Assembly (NCBI GenBank): GCA_964612425.1
Contig: CAZTDX010000003.1
Location: 1-64,000 of the forward strand
DNA length: 64,000 bases
Source: CAUJGP01 sp964612425
GTDB taxonomy: Bacteria; Bdellovibrionota; Bdellovibrionia; Bdellovibrionales; Bdellovibrionaceae
Direction of reading: 5' to 3'
This document shows positions 35,181-42,519 of the stretch, piece after piece. The translations under genes and the position numbers were made by a program. The notes under the pieces were generated by a model. That model was given only the letters and a program-made list of their open reading frames with translations, was not told the DNA's origin and did not search any database. Each line of letters begins with the position of its first letter. Within the stretch, counting starts at the first letter, position 1.

Positions 35181-36563
35181 TTAACGCTCAAACTGACACG
35201 TAAAGTGTCTTAAATATCGAGGTTGTTTCGTAATACGATAACCACCAAGTTCGTTTAAGTGAGGATACAGGTGCCCTGCCATCTCTATCATATAATCAAC
35301 ATGACTTTGTGTGTAGACCCTGCGGGGTAGTGCCAGTCGTACTAATTCCTTGGGAGCTGGTGTTTCAACACCCGTGTTAGGGTCAACTGTACCTAACATC
35401 ACTGAACCTACCTCTACGGATCGGATTCCAATATGTTCATACAATGCCACAGATAAGGATTGTCCTGGGTATTTCAAGGCAGGAATATGAGGAAGAGTTT
35501 CGCCTGCATCAATATAAACAGCATGACCTCCCCAAGGCTTTACTGTTTTATATCCCATCTCCTCCAACGCTTTTCCAAAATACTCAACGGATGCGATTCG
35601 ATAGGCCAAATAATTTTCATCAAGTACTTCACGCAAGCCTACAGCAAGAGCTTCTAAATCTCGCCCAGCTAATCCTCCATAAGTTGGAAACCCTTCAGTT
35701 ATCACCATCAATCGTCGAATTTCTTCTGCCATAGCATCATCTTGAACAGCTAAGAAACCACCAATATTTCCAAAGGCATCTTTTTTAGCACTCATCATGG
35801 CACCACTGCCGTAAGAGAAAATCTCACGGGCAATATCAGAGACAGAGCGATGGGCCTGGCCTGGCTCTTTGAGTTTTATGAAATAACTGTTTTCAGCAAA
35901 ACGAGCACAGTCAATCATCATCGGCACTTGATTTTGACGACAAATTGCTGAGGCTTCTTTTAGATTTTGCAATGAAACAGGCTGCCCACCCACAGAATTG
36001 TTAGTGACCGTCATGATAACAAATGCCACTTGGCCAGGATGCTTTTCAAAAAACATCTTCAGTGCATTCAAATCGATATTGCCTTTAAATGGAAATTGAC
36101 TTGAGGAATCCTTAGTCTCAACGCAGGGAAGATCAACGGCTTTTGCGCCTGATGATTCAATATTGGCACGAGTCGTATCGAAGTGAGTATTACCAAGCAC
36201 ATACTGACCTGGCTTCAGAGCGGCTTTCATCAATAAATATTCAGCACTTCGTCCTTGATGGGTGGGTATCACATACTTTAAGCCGGTGAGCTCTTGAATG
36301 GTTTTTTCAAAATGATAAAAACTTCGAGCGCCAGCATAAGATTCATCCGCAGTCATCATTGCTGCCCACTGTGAGGCAGACATCGCGCTGGTTCCACTAT
36401 CAGTGAGAAGATCAAAAGTTACGTCTTCTGCTTTGAGTGAAAATAAATTATAATGGGCTTTTTGTATCGCTTCTCGACGTTCTTTTGCACTTAATTGATT
36501 AAGGGGCTCAATCATTTTTATTTTAAATGGTTCAATGATGGTTTTGGCCTTTGGTAACTCCAT
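35181..36563 (-). CDS. tnaA: Tryptophanase (tryptophan indole-lyase)
   Basis: A 460-aa PLP-dependent beta-eliminating lyase that degrades tryptophan to indole, pyruvate and ammonia. The PLP lysine is in MSAKKDAFGNIGG. Compared with tyrosine phenol-lyase, two specificity sites point to tryptophanase: Asp in NTHFDTTR (Thr in TPL) and His in YLRHFTCQF (Phe in TPL). Other stretches (SQWAAMM, PGQYVLGN, GGLAGRD) look more like TPL, so the enzyme is intermediate. I chose ATG 36563, six bases after AGAGGA; a GTG/ATG-type start 11 codons upstream is open. No TnaC-like leader was recognised. Confidence 0.88.
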   Translation of the reverse strand: MELPKAKTIIEPFKIKMIEPLNQLSAKERREAIQKAHYNLFSLKAEDVTFDLLTDSGTSAMSASQWAAMMTADESYAGARSFYHFEKTIQELTGLKYVIPTHQGRSAEYLLMKAALKPGQYVLGNTHFDTTRANIESSGAKAVDLPCVETKDSSSQFPFKGNIDLNALKMFFEKHPGQVAFVIMTVTNNSVGGQPVSLQNLKEASAICRQNQVPMMIDCARFAENSYFIKLKEPGQAHRSVSDIAREIFSYGSGAMMSAKKDAFGNIGGFLAVQDDAMAEEIRRLMVITEGFPTYGGLAGRDLEALAVGLREVLDENYLAYRIASVEYFGKALEEMGYKTVKPWGGHAVYIDAGETLPHIPALKYPGQSLSVALYEHIGIRSVEVGSVMLGTVDPNTGVETPAPKELVRLALPRRVYTQSHVDYMIEMAGHLYPHLNELGGYRITKQPRYLRHFTCQFER

Positions 36564-36649
36564 ACAACTTCCTCTCAAACAAAGTTGCACCATCACCTCA
36601 TAAAAAATCTCGTCGAGTCAAGACAAATTAATAAGGTTCATGATGTCAA

Positions 36650-37183
36650 TTAAAGTTGTTTTTCCTCATTATTTGAATTCGAGGGCAACAGTAAATCTTC
36701 AAGAAAAAACGCTGAAAGTTCTGAGCGACCAGAAATACCTGCCTTAGCATAAATGGACATTGATTGTACTCGCGCTGTCTTCTCTGTCGTGTTTCGAACA
36801 TCAGCAATTTCCTTGAGGCTTAGTCCTTTTAAGAGCAAAAAAGCCACTTCTTTTTCTGCTACCGTTAAGTGCCATTGCGTGAGCTGCTGATCAATGGCAC
36901 GAGCTAAACCATCGATGTATTTTCTAGATTCAGCTCGCCAAGCCTCAGCCTCTTTTTTAAAATTTGAAAAATCATTGATTTCTTTTTGCAGTTGCCGCTT
37001 GAGCTGAACGGTTCCTCGTAAAAGATAAAACACACCAGCTAACGCAACAACTCCAATGAGCCCTTCCGTTAGAATGTGCCAAAGAACCACCCCTTCTTTT
37101 GAATCCGTCAAAATATCAAACCCAACTAACATTGCAACGGTGAGAAGAATGAATGCAATAATAATTCGTTCGCGTTGATTCAT
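36650..37183 (-). CDS. Membrane-anchored LuxR-type regulator
   Basis: A 177-aa protein: two N-terminal TM helices (IIIAFILLTVAMLVGFDIL and LTEGLIGVVALAGVFYLL), a charged coiled coil (about 60-100), and a C-terminal LuxR/FixJ helix-turn-helix (WHLTVAEKEVAFLLLKGLS...TEKTARVQSMSIYAKAGI). It probably reads a membrane or redox state and regulates while membrane-bound. It ends 87 bases upstream of tryptophanase and begins 22 bases after cytochrome b561 on the same strand, so it likely shares the cytochrome transcript. Confidence 0.85.
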   Translation of the reverse strand: MNQRERIIIAFILLTVAMLVGFDILTDSKEGVVLWHILTEGLIGVVALAGVFYLLRGTVQLKRQLQKEINDFSNFKKEAEAWRAESRKYIDGLARAIDQQLTQWHLTVAEKEVAFLLLKGLSLKEIADVRNTTEKTARVQSMSIYAKAGISGRSELSAFFLEDLLLPSNSNNEEKQL

Positions 37184-37204
37184 ATTCTACTCACTTCAAC
37201 TTTA

Positions 37205-37990
37205 TTAATCATTATCGTCATCATCGTTTTCATGAGATTCATGTGATTCATTTTGCTCTGTCTTATTCTCGCTGCTCTCATTCTCATTCTCTTTACCTTC
37301 GTTCTCTCCTAATTCTAATGTCGTCCCAAAGAAATTTAAGGTTCGGTTTTGACTATTGTAATTTTTTGCTAAATGGAGTGCGAATGTTGCAGCTAGTCCT
37401 ACAAAAAGTAAACCCACGACTGGCCTTGAACTTGAAATCGTCTCCTCAGCATGCACGTCACTTTTTGTCCCATTGATCATCGAAAAAGCTAAACCATCTT
37501 TATGACGTATCATATGTAGAACTAATCCTGCAACGTGCATCAAAGCAATAACAAGAAATCCATTGGCCAAAAGCTCGTGAACATCCTCCAATGACTCCTT
37601 ATACCCTCGACTCATAAAAAATCCGGTAATGCCCAGACCCAGTGCCAAAGCTATCATGATGATAGCAGACCAACTTGATGCTGGATTATGCCCCGCCCAC
37701 TTTCGTTTATCACCAGAAAGAATTCCTAACATATAGGATAAAAGATCTTTGGGATGGAGAGCCAATGAATTAAAGCGAGAATGTTTAGTCCCGATAAATC
37801 CCCAAAAAATGCGAAGGAGGACAATAAATCCCATCAAAAATCCTGCAAGCATATGATAGGAAAAGACTGGTGACTCATCGTTGATTGTTTTTGTAATAAT
37901 AAAAGCCATGATAAAAAGTCCAGCAAACATCCAATGAAACAATCGTATGGGTAAATCATAAACCAGTTGGTTTTTCGTGGTGGTGCTCAT
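37205..37990 (-). CDS. Cytochrome b561-type membrane protein with acidic tail
   Basis: A 261-aa di-heme b-type cytochrome with four core TMs. Heme-ligand candidates are His in LFHWMF, YHMLAG, DVHELLANG and MHVAGLVLHMIRH, the Ni,Fe-hydrogenase cytochrome b/cytochrome b561 pattern. A fifth TM (VVGLLFVGLAATFAL) is followed by a strongly acidic, Asn/Glu/His-rich tail of about 35 residues. I chose ATG 37990, after AAGGGAG. The divergent PepSY gene is the usual partner of these cytochromes. Despite hypCF in the window, nothing directly links it to a hydrogenase. Confidence 0.85.
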   Translation of the reverse strand: MSTTTKNQLVYDLPIRLFHWMFAGLFIMAFIITKTINDESPVFSYHMLAGFLMGFIVLLRIFWGFIGTKHSRFNSLALHPKDLLSYMLGILSGDKRKWAGHNPASSWSAIIMIALALGLGITGFFMSRGYKESLEDVHELLANGFLVIALMHVAGLVLHMIRHKDGLAFSMINGTKSDVHAEETISSSRPVVGLLFVGLAATFALHLAKNYNSQNRTLNFFGTTLELGENEGKENENESSENKTEQNESHESHENDDDDND

Positions 37991-38087
37991 AAAATCTCCC
38001 TTCAAATTGAGACTATGTCTCGATCGAGGATTATCCCTCGATACTTAAAAGTCTCATACTTTTTCTTCGAATTGACTATGGAACAGA

Positions 38088-38123
38088 TGACCTATAGTCA
38101 CAGAAATCAGTGATTTAGGTCAA
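38088..38123. promoter_or_regulatory. FNR-type boxes between cytochrome b561 and PepSY genes
   Basis: GTGATTTAGGTCAA (38110-38123) matches TTGAT-N4-ATCAA at 8 of 10 positions. TGACCTATAGTCA (38088-38100) is a perfect TGAC-N5-GTCA dyad next to it. They sit in the 220-base divergent region, so one regulator could control both genes. The same half-site style appears upstream of norC. Confidence 0.5.
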
Positions 38124-38210
38124 ATGGTCAATTTCTAAAGTCATTAAAAAATGGTTTTATAAACAAATATGAGACGAGAATTACCTCGACTCAACAACAA
38201 GGAGTTCCTT

Positions 38211-38468
38211 ATGAAAAAATTATTCGTTATCGTAGCACTTACTATGGTAGGTGGAACAGTTTTTGCGAAAAAAAATTGCACAGACAAACCAAAAGGCGAA
38301 TGGATGAAAGAAGAGGATTTCAAAAAGCGCTTAGAAGGTGAAGGCTATAAAATTCGAAAGTTCAAACAACCAGGAACTTGTTACGAAATTTATGGAACCA
38401 ATAAAGAAGGAAAAGATGTAGAAATCTATTTTAATCCTGTTGATGGATCTATTGTAAACGAAAAGTAA
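38211..38468 (+). CDS. Exported PepSY-domain protein
   Basis: An 85-aa periplasmic protein: signal peptide (MKKLFVIVALTMVGGTVFA), then a single PepSY domain (WMKEEDFKKRLEGEGYKI, TCYEIYGTN, VEIYFNPVDGSIV) with a Cys pair (NCTDK, GTCYE). AAGGAG precedes ATG 38211. Proteins of this type are typically encoded beside cytochrome b561 genes, as here (divergent), and are thought to help periplasmic electron transfer or assembly. A terminator-like hairpin follows. Confidence 0.85.
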   Translation: MKKLFVIVALTMVGGTVFAKKNCTDKPKGEWMKEEDFKKRLEGEGYKIRKFKQPGTCYEIYGTNKEGKDVEIYFNPVDGSIVNEK

Positions 38469-38479
38469 GTACGCACTCA

Positions 38480-38525
38480 GATCGACTGCAAAAATACTGA
38501 ACAAGTATTTTAATTGCAGTCGATC
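38480..38525. terminator. Bidirectional hairpin between PepSY gene and nuoI
   Basis: GATCGACTGCAA (38480-38491) pairs with TTGCAGTCGATC, and AATACT pairs with AGTATT, leaving an A/T bulge and a short loop, in the 119-base gap between the PepSY gene (plus) and the nuoI end (minus). The stem is flanked by short A/T runs. It may terminate both transcripts. Confidence 0.6.
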
Positions 38526-38587
38526 GATCTCAACCTTCACTCTGTTTCTTTTTCAATACAGAATCTGTAGGCCTTTTTCAGCAGAAT

Positions 38588-39112
38588 TTAAATACCTGCC
38601 TTATGTCGTTCCTCATCATCAACAATAGAAAGTATTCCTCCCTTCAAGTTGGGTCGGTAGGCTAGTCTTTCAATATCATAATTAAAGTTTGCGCCATTTA
38701 AACCAGGTGATTGCCACTCCGGCCCCATACGAATCGCATCCACAGGGCAAGCCTCTTCGCAAAACCCACAAAATACACAGCGAAGAATATCAATTTCATA
38801 ATTGATTGGATACTTTTCAACGGTGGGATCATTATGTTCTGAAGCAACAATTGTGATACACTGCGCAGGACAATTAGTTGCGCACAACATACACGCCGTA
38901 CAACGAAGTGATCCATCTTTTTTTACCGTCAAAACGTGATTCCCCTTAAAGCGAGGACCATATTCATACTTTTCTTCGGGATAATTCACCGTAGGCATTT
39001 GCTTACGATTAAAGAGATTTCTCATTAAATGACTTAAAGTAATACCAAGTCCAACAAATACTCCTGGTAAATACCACTTCGAACTAGGGCCTTTTTTTTG
39101 AACTACGCTCAT
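38588..39112 (-). CDS. nuoI: NADH-quinone oxidoreductase subunit I
   Basis: NuoI (174 aa) holds the two [4Fe-4S] clusters N6a and N6b, in CTACMLCATNCPAQC and CVFCGFCEEACPVDA, which carry electrons to NuoB. It has a short hydrophobic N-terminal segment (WYLPGVFVGLGITL) that may contact the membrane. It is last of a minus-strand nuo operon, overlapping nuoG by 4 bases; no nuoH precedes it, as would be usual. Followed by a hairpin and the convergent PepSY gene. Confidence 0.95.
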   Translation of the reverse strand: MSVVQKKGPSSKWYLPGVFVGLGITLSHLMRNLFNRKQMPTVNYPEEKYEYGPRFKGNHVLTVKKDGSLRCTACMLCATNCPAQCITIVASEHNDPTVEKYPINYEIDILRCVFCGFCEEACPVDAIRMGPEWQSPGLNGANFNYDIERLAYRPNLKGGILSIVDDEERHKAGI

Positions 39113-40707
39113 AGAGGTCCTCTCTTAAATACGAATTCATTTTTCTTTCTCGTGTCATTAATGACTTGATCTGGACGCTGGTGAACATCCGTTAGAATGG
39201 CATCAGAAATCATCACCGTCGTCAGGGCCTCGATAGTTACCTCCCCACCGCTCATCAAAGTGCTTGCTTGATCAATCGTCAATGCATCAGAAACAACGTT
39301 TGTCACTTTATTAAATTTTTGCTCTAAACCATTATAGTTTATAAAGCTCCCTGATTTTTCAATATAAGTTTTTGTTGGAATAATCCAACAAGGAGAGTAG
39401 ACGGTTAACTCTCCTAAATTTATTTTACTCGATGTTAATAAAACCAGCTGTGTTGCTTTGCTAAAAACTCTGAGCTTTTTAACTAAGTCTGTGTAGACCG
39501 CAGTATTCTCAGGTAAGACCACCACCAAAGTTTTGATTTGGGATTTATCAAGTGCGGACTCTAAATCCTCCAACTGAGTTTGAATTTGGTGTTGAGCTAA
39601 AACTTTTTCCAAACCTTTAGTGTTAGGATTTTTATCCCCTCTTATTAATAATCCATCATAATCATTCCAACTTTGGGGGTTGTTTTTCCAATGGTAAATA
39701 TTTTTTGTTTTAAATTGAGTGACGAAAGTAGAAATAATACTTTGCGCCTCTTCTGTTGTTAATTGGCCTGTCACAACCAGTGAGGACTCGCTCATCTGAT
39801 TTTTTAATGTTTGAAAAACATCTTTTGCGGCTGCACCTGCCGTCATTTCTGTCCAAGTGCCATCTGCAAATTTTTGTGCTTTCAACTGTCGGTTTTCGCG
39901 ATTTACAAATTTGTAAATATCTCGTCCCTCATCACACATCCAATAGCCATTCAACTCTGGATTATAGCGAGGCTTCACTCGAAAAATTCCTTCTCGATTA
40001 AAATACACTTTAATACTACAACCTGTAGAGCAACCATTACAAACCGTATCTCCATCCTTTAAATACCAAACCCGTTGCTTAAAACGGAAATCTTTAGAGG
40101 TCAGTGCTCCCACTGGGCAAATATCTACCACATTGGTTGAATATTTATTATTAAGAGGCCGATCTTCAAAAGTTCCAATCTCACTTCGGTCGCCGCGATT
40201 AAAAATTCCTAGCTCCCTAGTTTTTGACACTTCATCCGTAAATCTCACGCAACGAGAACAGAGAATGCAGCGCTCAGAATCCAAAACAACGCGCTCACCT
40301 AAATCAACCACTTTATGTTTTTTTACCTTATGCTCAGCCATTTCTGAATCATAGCTGCCATACTCCATATACTGATCTTGTAAACCGCACTCCCCCGCTT
40401 GATCGCAAATAGGACAATCCAGTGGATGATTGATCAAATGAAAATCCAATCCCCACTTAACAGCCTCTTGCACTTTGGGAGATGTGTTATTGATTTTCAT
40501 TCCCTCGGTCACCATGGTGTTACACGCAATTTGCACACGGGGATTTCCTTCGATCTCCACCATACACAATCGGCACACACCTGCCACACTCAAGCCTGGG
40601 TGCCAACAATAATGCGCAATTCTTTGTCCACTTTCCGTCATGGCTTGAATGATGGAAGTTCCCTCTTTAACTTCGATTTCTTTTCCGTTAATGGTGCATT
40701 TTGGCAT
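39109..40707 (-). CDS. nuoG: NADH-quinone oxidoreductase subunit G (short)
   Basis: NuoG of 532 aa, shorter than the usual 700-900. N-terminal cluster sites are intact: the [2Fe-2S] region around CWHPGLSVAGVCRLCM and IACNTM, the His-ligated [4Fe-4S] in NHPLDCPICDQAGECG, and the [4Fe-4S] in CILCSRC...CPVGAL; a further CNGCSTGC set matches the N7-like cluster of the molybdopterin-type domain. The C-terminal molybdopterin-like domain (from about 220) is cut down. It is in the NADH-dehydrogenase arm. It starts inside the last 20 bases of nuoF. Confidence 0.93.
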   Translation of the reverse strand: MPKCTINGKEIEVKEGTSIIQAMTESGQRIAHYCWHPGLSVAGVCRLCMVEIEGNPRVQIACNTMVTEGMKINNTSPKVQEAVKWGLDFHLINHPLDCPICDQAGECGLQDQYMEYGSYDSEMAEHKVKKHKVVDLGERVVLDSERCILCSRCVRFTDEVSKTRELGIFNRGDRSEIGTFEDRPLNNKYSTNVVDICPVGALTSKDFRFKQRVWYLKDGDTVCNGCSTGCSIKVYFNREGIFRVKPRYNPELNGYWMCDEGRDIYKFVNRENRQLKAQKFADGTWTEMTAGAAAKDVFQTLKNQMSESSLVVTGQLTTEEAQSIISTFVTQFKTKNIYHWKNNPQSWNDYDGLLIRGDKNPNTKGLEKVLAQHQIQTQLEDLESALDKSQIKTLVVVLPENTAVYTDLVKKLRVFSKATQLVLLTSSKINLGELTVYSPCWIIPTKTYIEKSGSFINYNGLEQKFNKVTNVVSDALTIDQASTLMSGGEVTIEALTTVMISDAILTDVHQRPDQVINDTRKKNEFVFKRGPL

Positions 40708-42010
40708 GTGCTGTTCCCTTTACTTTCGAACGACCTTCACGAACATAAAATTCAAATTCATCTTTAAATTTAGAAACAAAACTTAAAACCGGCAGAGCCG
40801 CCGCATCGGAAAGAGCACATATCGTCTTTCCTTTCATTTGATTGGCGACCTTTTCAAGAAGCTCAATATCTTGCAATCGTCCCCGCCCTTCTAAGATGGA
40901 GTGAACAATTTTATTAAGCCATCCCGTTCCCTCACGACAAGGCGTGCACTGACCACAACTCTCATGGGCATAAAAGTGCGTGAGCACTCCCAGCATATCC
41001 ACCATACATTGTGAATCATCAATAACGATAACCGCGCCCGAACCTAACATCGTTCCAAGACCGGCTAAGCTTTCATAGTCTAAATTAGCTTTATTTACCT
41101 CTTCGGCTGTTAATACGGGAGCTGAAGAACCTCCAGGAATCACTGCTTTTAATTTTCGGCCAGCCTTGATCCCGCCTCCAAAACCATAAATTAAATCTTT
41201 TAATGGCAATCCTAGCGGAACTTCATAATTACCTGGCTTAACCACATTTCCACTCAATGAAAAAAGTTTAGTTCCAGGAGATTTTTCCGTACCAAATTTT
41301 CGATAAGCCGCAGCTCCATCGCGCATAATGGGCACGACCGCCGCTAAGGTTTCCACGTTATTAACAATCGTTGGCTTTTTTAAATATCCTTGAATAGCAG
41401 GAAAGGGAGGTTTTAACTTAGGCTGCCCTTTATCTCCTTCAAGAGAAGAAATCATCCCCGTCTCTTCTCCACAAATATAAGCACCAGCGCCCCAATACAC
41501 ATCCAAATCAAAATCAACACCAGAGCCTAAAATATTTTTTCCTAATAAACCGGCTTCGTAGGCTTCTCCTAAAGCTCGCTCAATAATCGCCGCTGGCTTT
41601 TTGTATTCCCCACGAATATAAATATATCCTTTTTTAGAACCAATCGCAAAACCAGAAATAATCATTCCCTCAATCAATTGATGAGGAGCTTGTTCAAAAA
41701 TAATTCGATCTTTAAATGTTCCAGGCTCACCTTCATCACCATTACAAAGTAAGTAGCGTGGCTCACCGTTTTTAGGGAGAAATCCCCACTTAGTTCCCGT
41801 CGGAAAACCCGCTCCTCCTCGACCTCGTAAACCAGAATTCTTTACCTCATCGATAATTTGCTGAGGTTGAAGACTCAAACATTTTTTAAGCGTTTCATAA
41901 CCACCAAATTGTTGGTATCCCTTCAACGTTCGATATTCCACTTTAGAATAATGCTCTGTTAGAAGCTTAGATTCATTCATTACTGCACTACTGCCCGTTG
42001 ATTCACTCAT
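40688..42010 (-). CDS. nuoF: NADH-quinone oxidoreductase subunit F
   Basis: NuoF, 440 aa from ATG 42010 (a GTG one codon earlier is open). It binds NADH and FMN: GRGGAGFPTGTKWGF (Gly-rich loop, about 64-78), GDEGEPGTFKDR, GAGAYICGEET, and the [4Fe-4S] ligands in ESCGQCTPCREGTGW. The start codon overlaps the stop of nuoE (TGATG) and its 3' end overlaps nuoG by 20 bases, so the N-module genes are tightly coupled. A C-terminal short basic tail is present. Confidence 0.95.
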   Translation of the reverse strand: MSESTGSSAVMNESKLLTEHYSKVEYRTLKGYQQFGGYETLKKCLSLQPQQIIDEVKNSGLRGRGGAGFPTGTKWGFLPKNGEPRYLLCNGDEGEPGTFKDRIIFEQAPHQLIEGMIISGFAIGSKKGYIYIRGEYKKPAAIIERALGEAYEAGLLGKNILGSGVDFDLDVYWGAGAYICGEETGMISSLEGDKGQPKLKPPFPAIQGYLKKPTIVNNVETLAAVVPIMRDGAAAYRKFGTEKSPGTKLFSLSGNVVKPGNYEVPLGLPLKDLIYGFGGGIKAGRKLKAVIPGGSSAPVLTAEEVNKANLDYESLAGLGTMLGSGAVIVIDDSQCMVDMLGVLTHFYAHESCGQCTPCREGTGWLNKIVHSILEGRGRLQDIELLEKVANQMKGKTICALSDAAALPVLSFVSKFKDEFEFYVREGRSKVKGTAHAKMHH

Positions 42011-42483
42011 CACTTCAACCCTTTCAGAATTTCCACCGCTTTAGTCGGGGTTAAGTTTTCATAATAGTCTTCATTAACTTGCATCATAGGAGCCATTCCA
42101 CACGCCCCTAAACACTCCACACTAGAAATTTTGAACTTACCATCAAGACTAATATCATCCAGTTTAGAGCCCAAAGACTCCAAAACAAAAGACGTCAACT
42201 CGCGACTTCCATTGAGAGCACAAGAGATGTTATTACAAATTTGCACATGGTACTTACCCACAGGTTTTTGGTTAAACATCGTGTAGAATTTAAAAACTTC
42301 ATTGATGCGAGAAACAGGAATATCCATGATCTTCGATAAGTAATCGATAATTTCATTGGTTAAATGACCACCATTTTCTTTTTGAGCAATATAAAGGGCC
42401 GGAATAATAGCCGACTGTCGACTTTCATATCGATTCAGCTCTATCTGAACTTTTTTTAAACCCTCTTGTGATAATTGAAACAT
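42010..42483 (-). CDS. nuoE: NADH-quinone oxidoreductase subunit E
   Basis: A thioredoxin-like [2Fe-2S] subunit of 157 aa; ligands in CNNISCALNGS and CLGACGMAPMMQV. It pairs with NuoF at the NADH end of complex I. I chose ATG 42483, preceded by GAGGAAGCT; the frame is open seven codons further. The spacing to nuoCD is 36 bases, and the 3' end touches nuoF. Confidence 0.95.
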   Translation of the reverse strand: MFQLSQEGLKKVQIELNRYESRQSAIIPALYIAQKENGGHLTNEIIDYLSKIMDIPVSRINEVFKFYTMFNQKPVGKYHVQICNNISCALNGSRELTSFVLESLGSKLDDISLDGKFKISSVECLGACGMAPMMQVNEDYYENLTPTKAVEILKGLK

Positions 42484-42519
42484 AGCTTCCTCTTTTTTTC
42501 TCAATTTTAAAACTTAAAA

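Noticed and set aside
35181..36563. Tyrosine phenol-lyase as the annotation for the PLP lyase
   Set aside because: The Asp and His at the two main specificity sites match tryptophanase rather than TPL.
37205..37990. Hydrogenase cytochrome b subunit (HyaC type)
   Set aside because: No hydrogenase genes adjoin it and the divergent PepSY neighbour indicates the general cytochrome b561 group; hypFC are 34 kb away.
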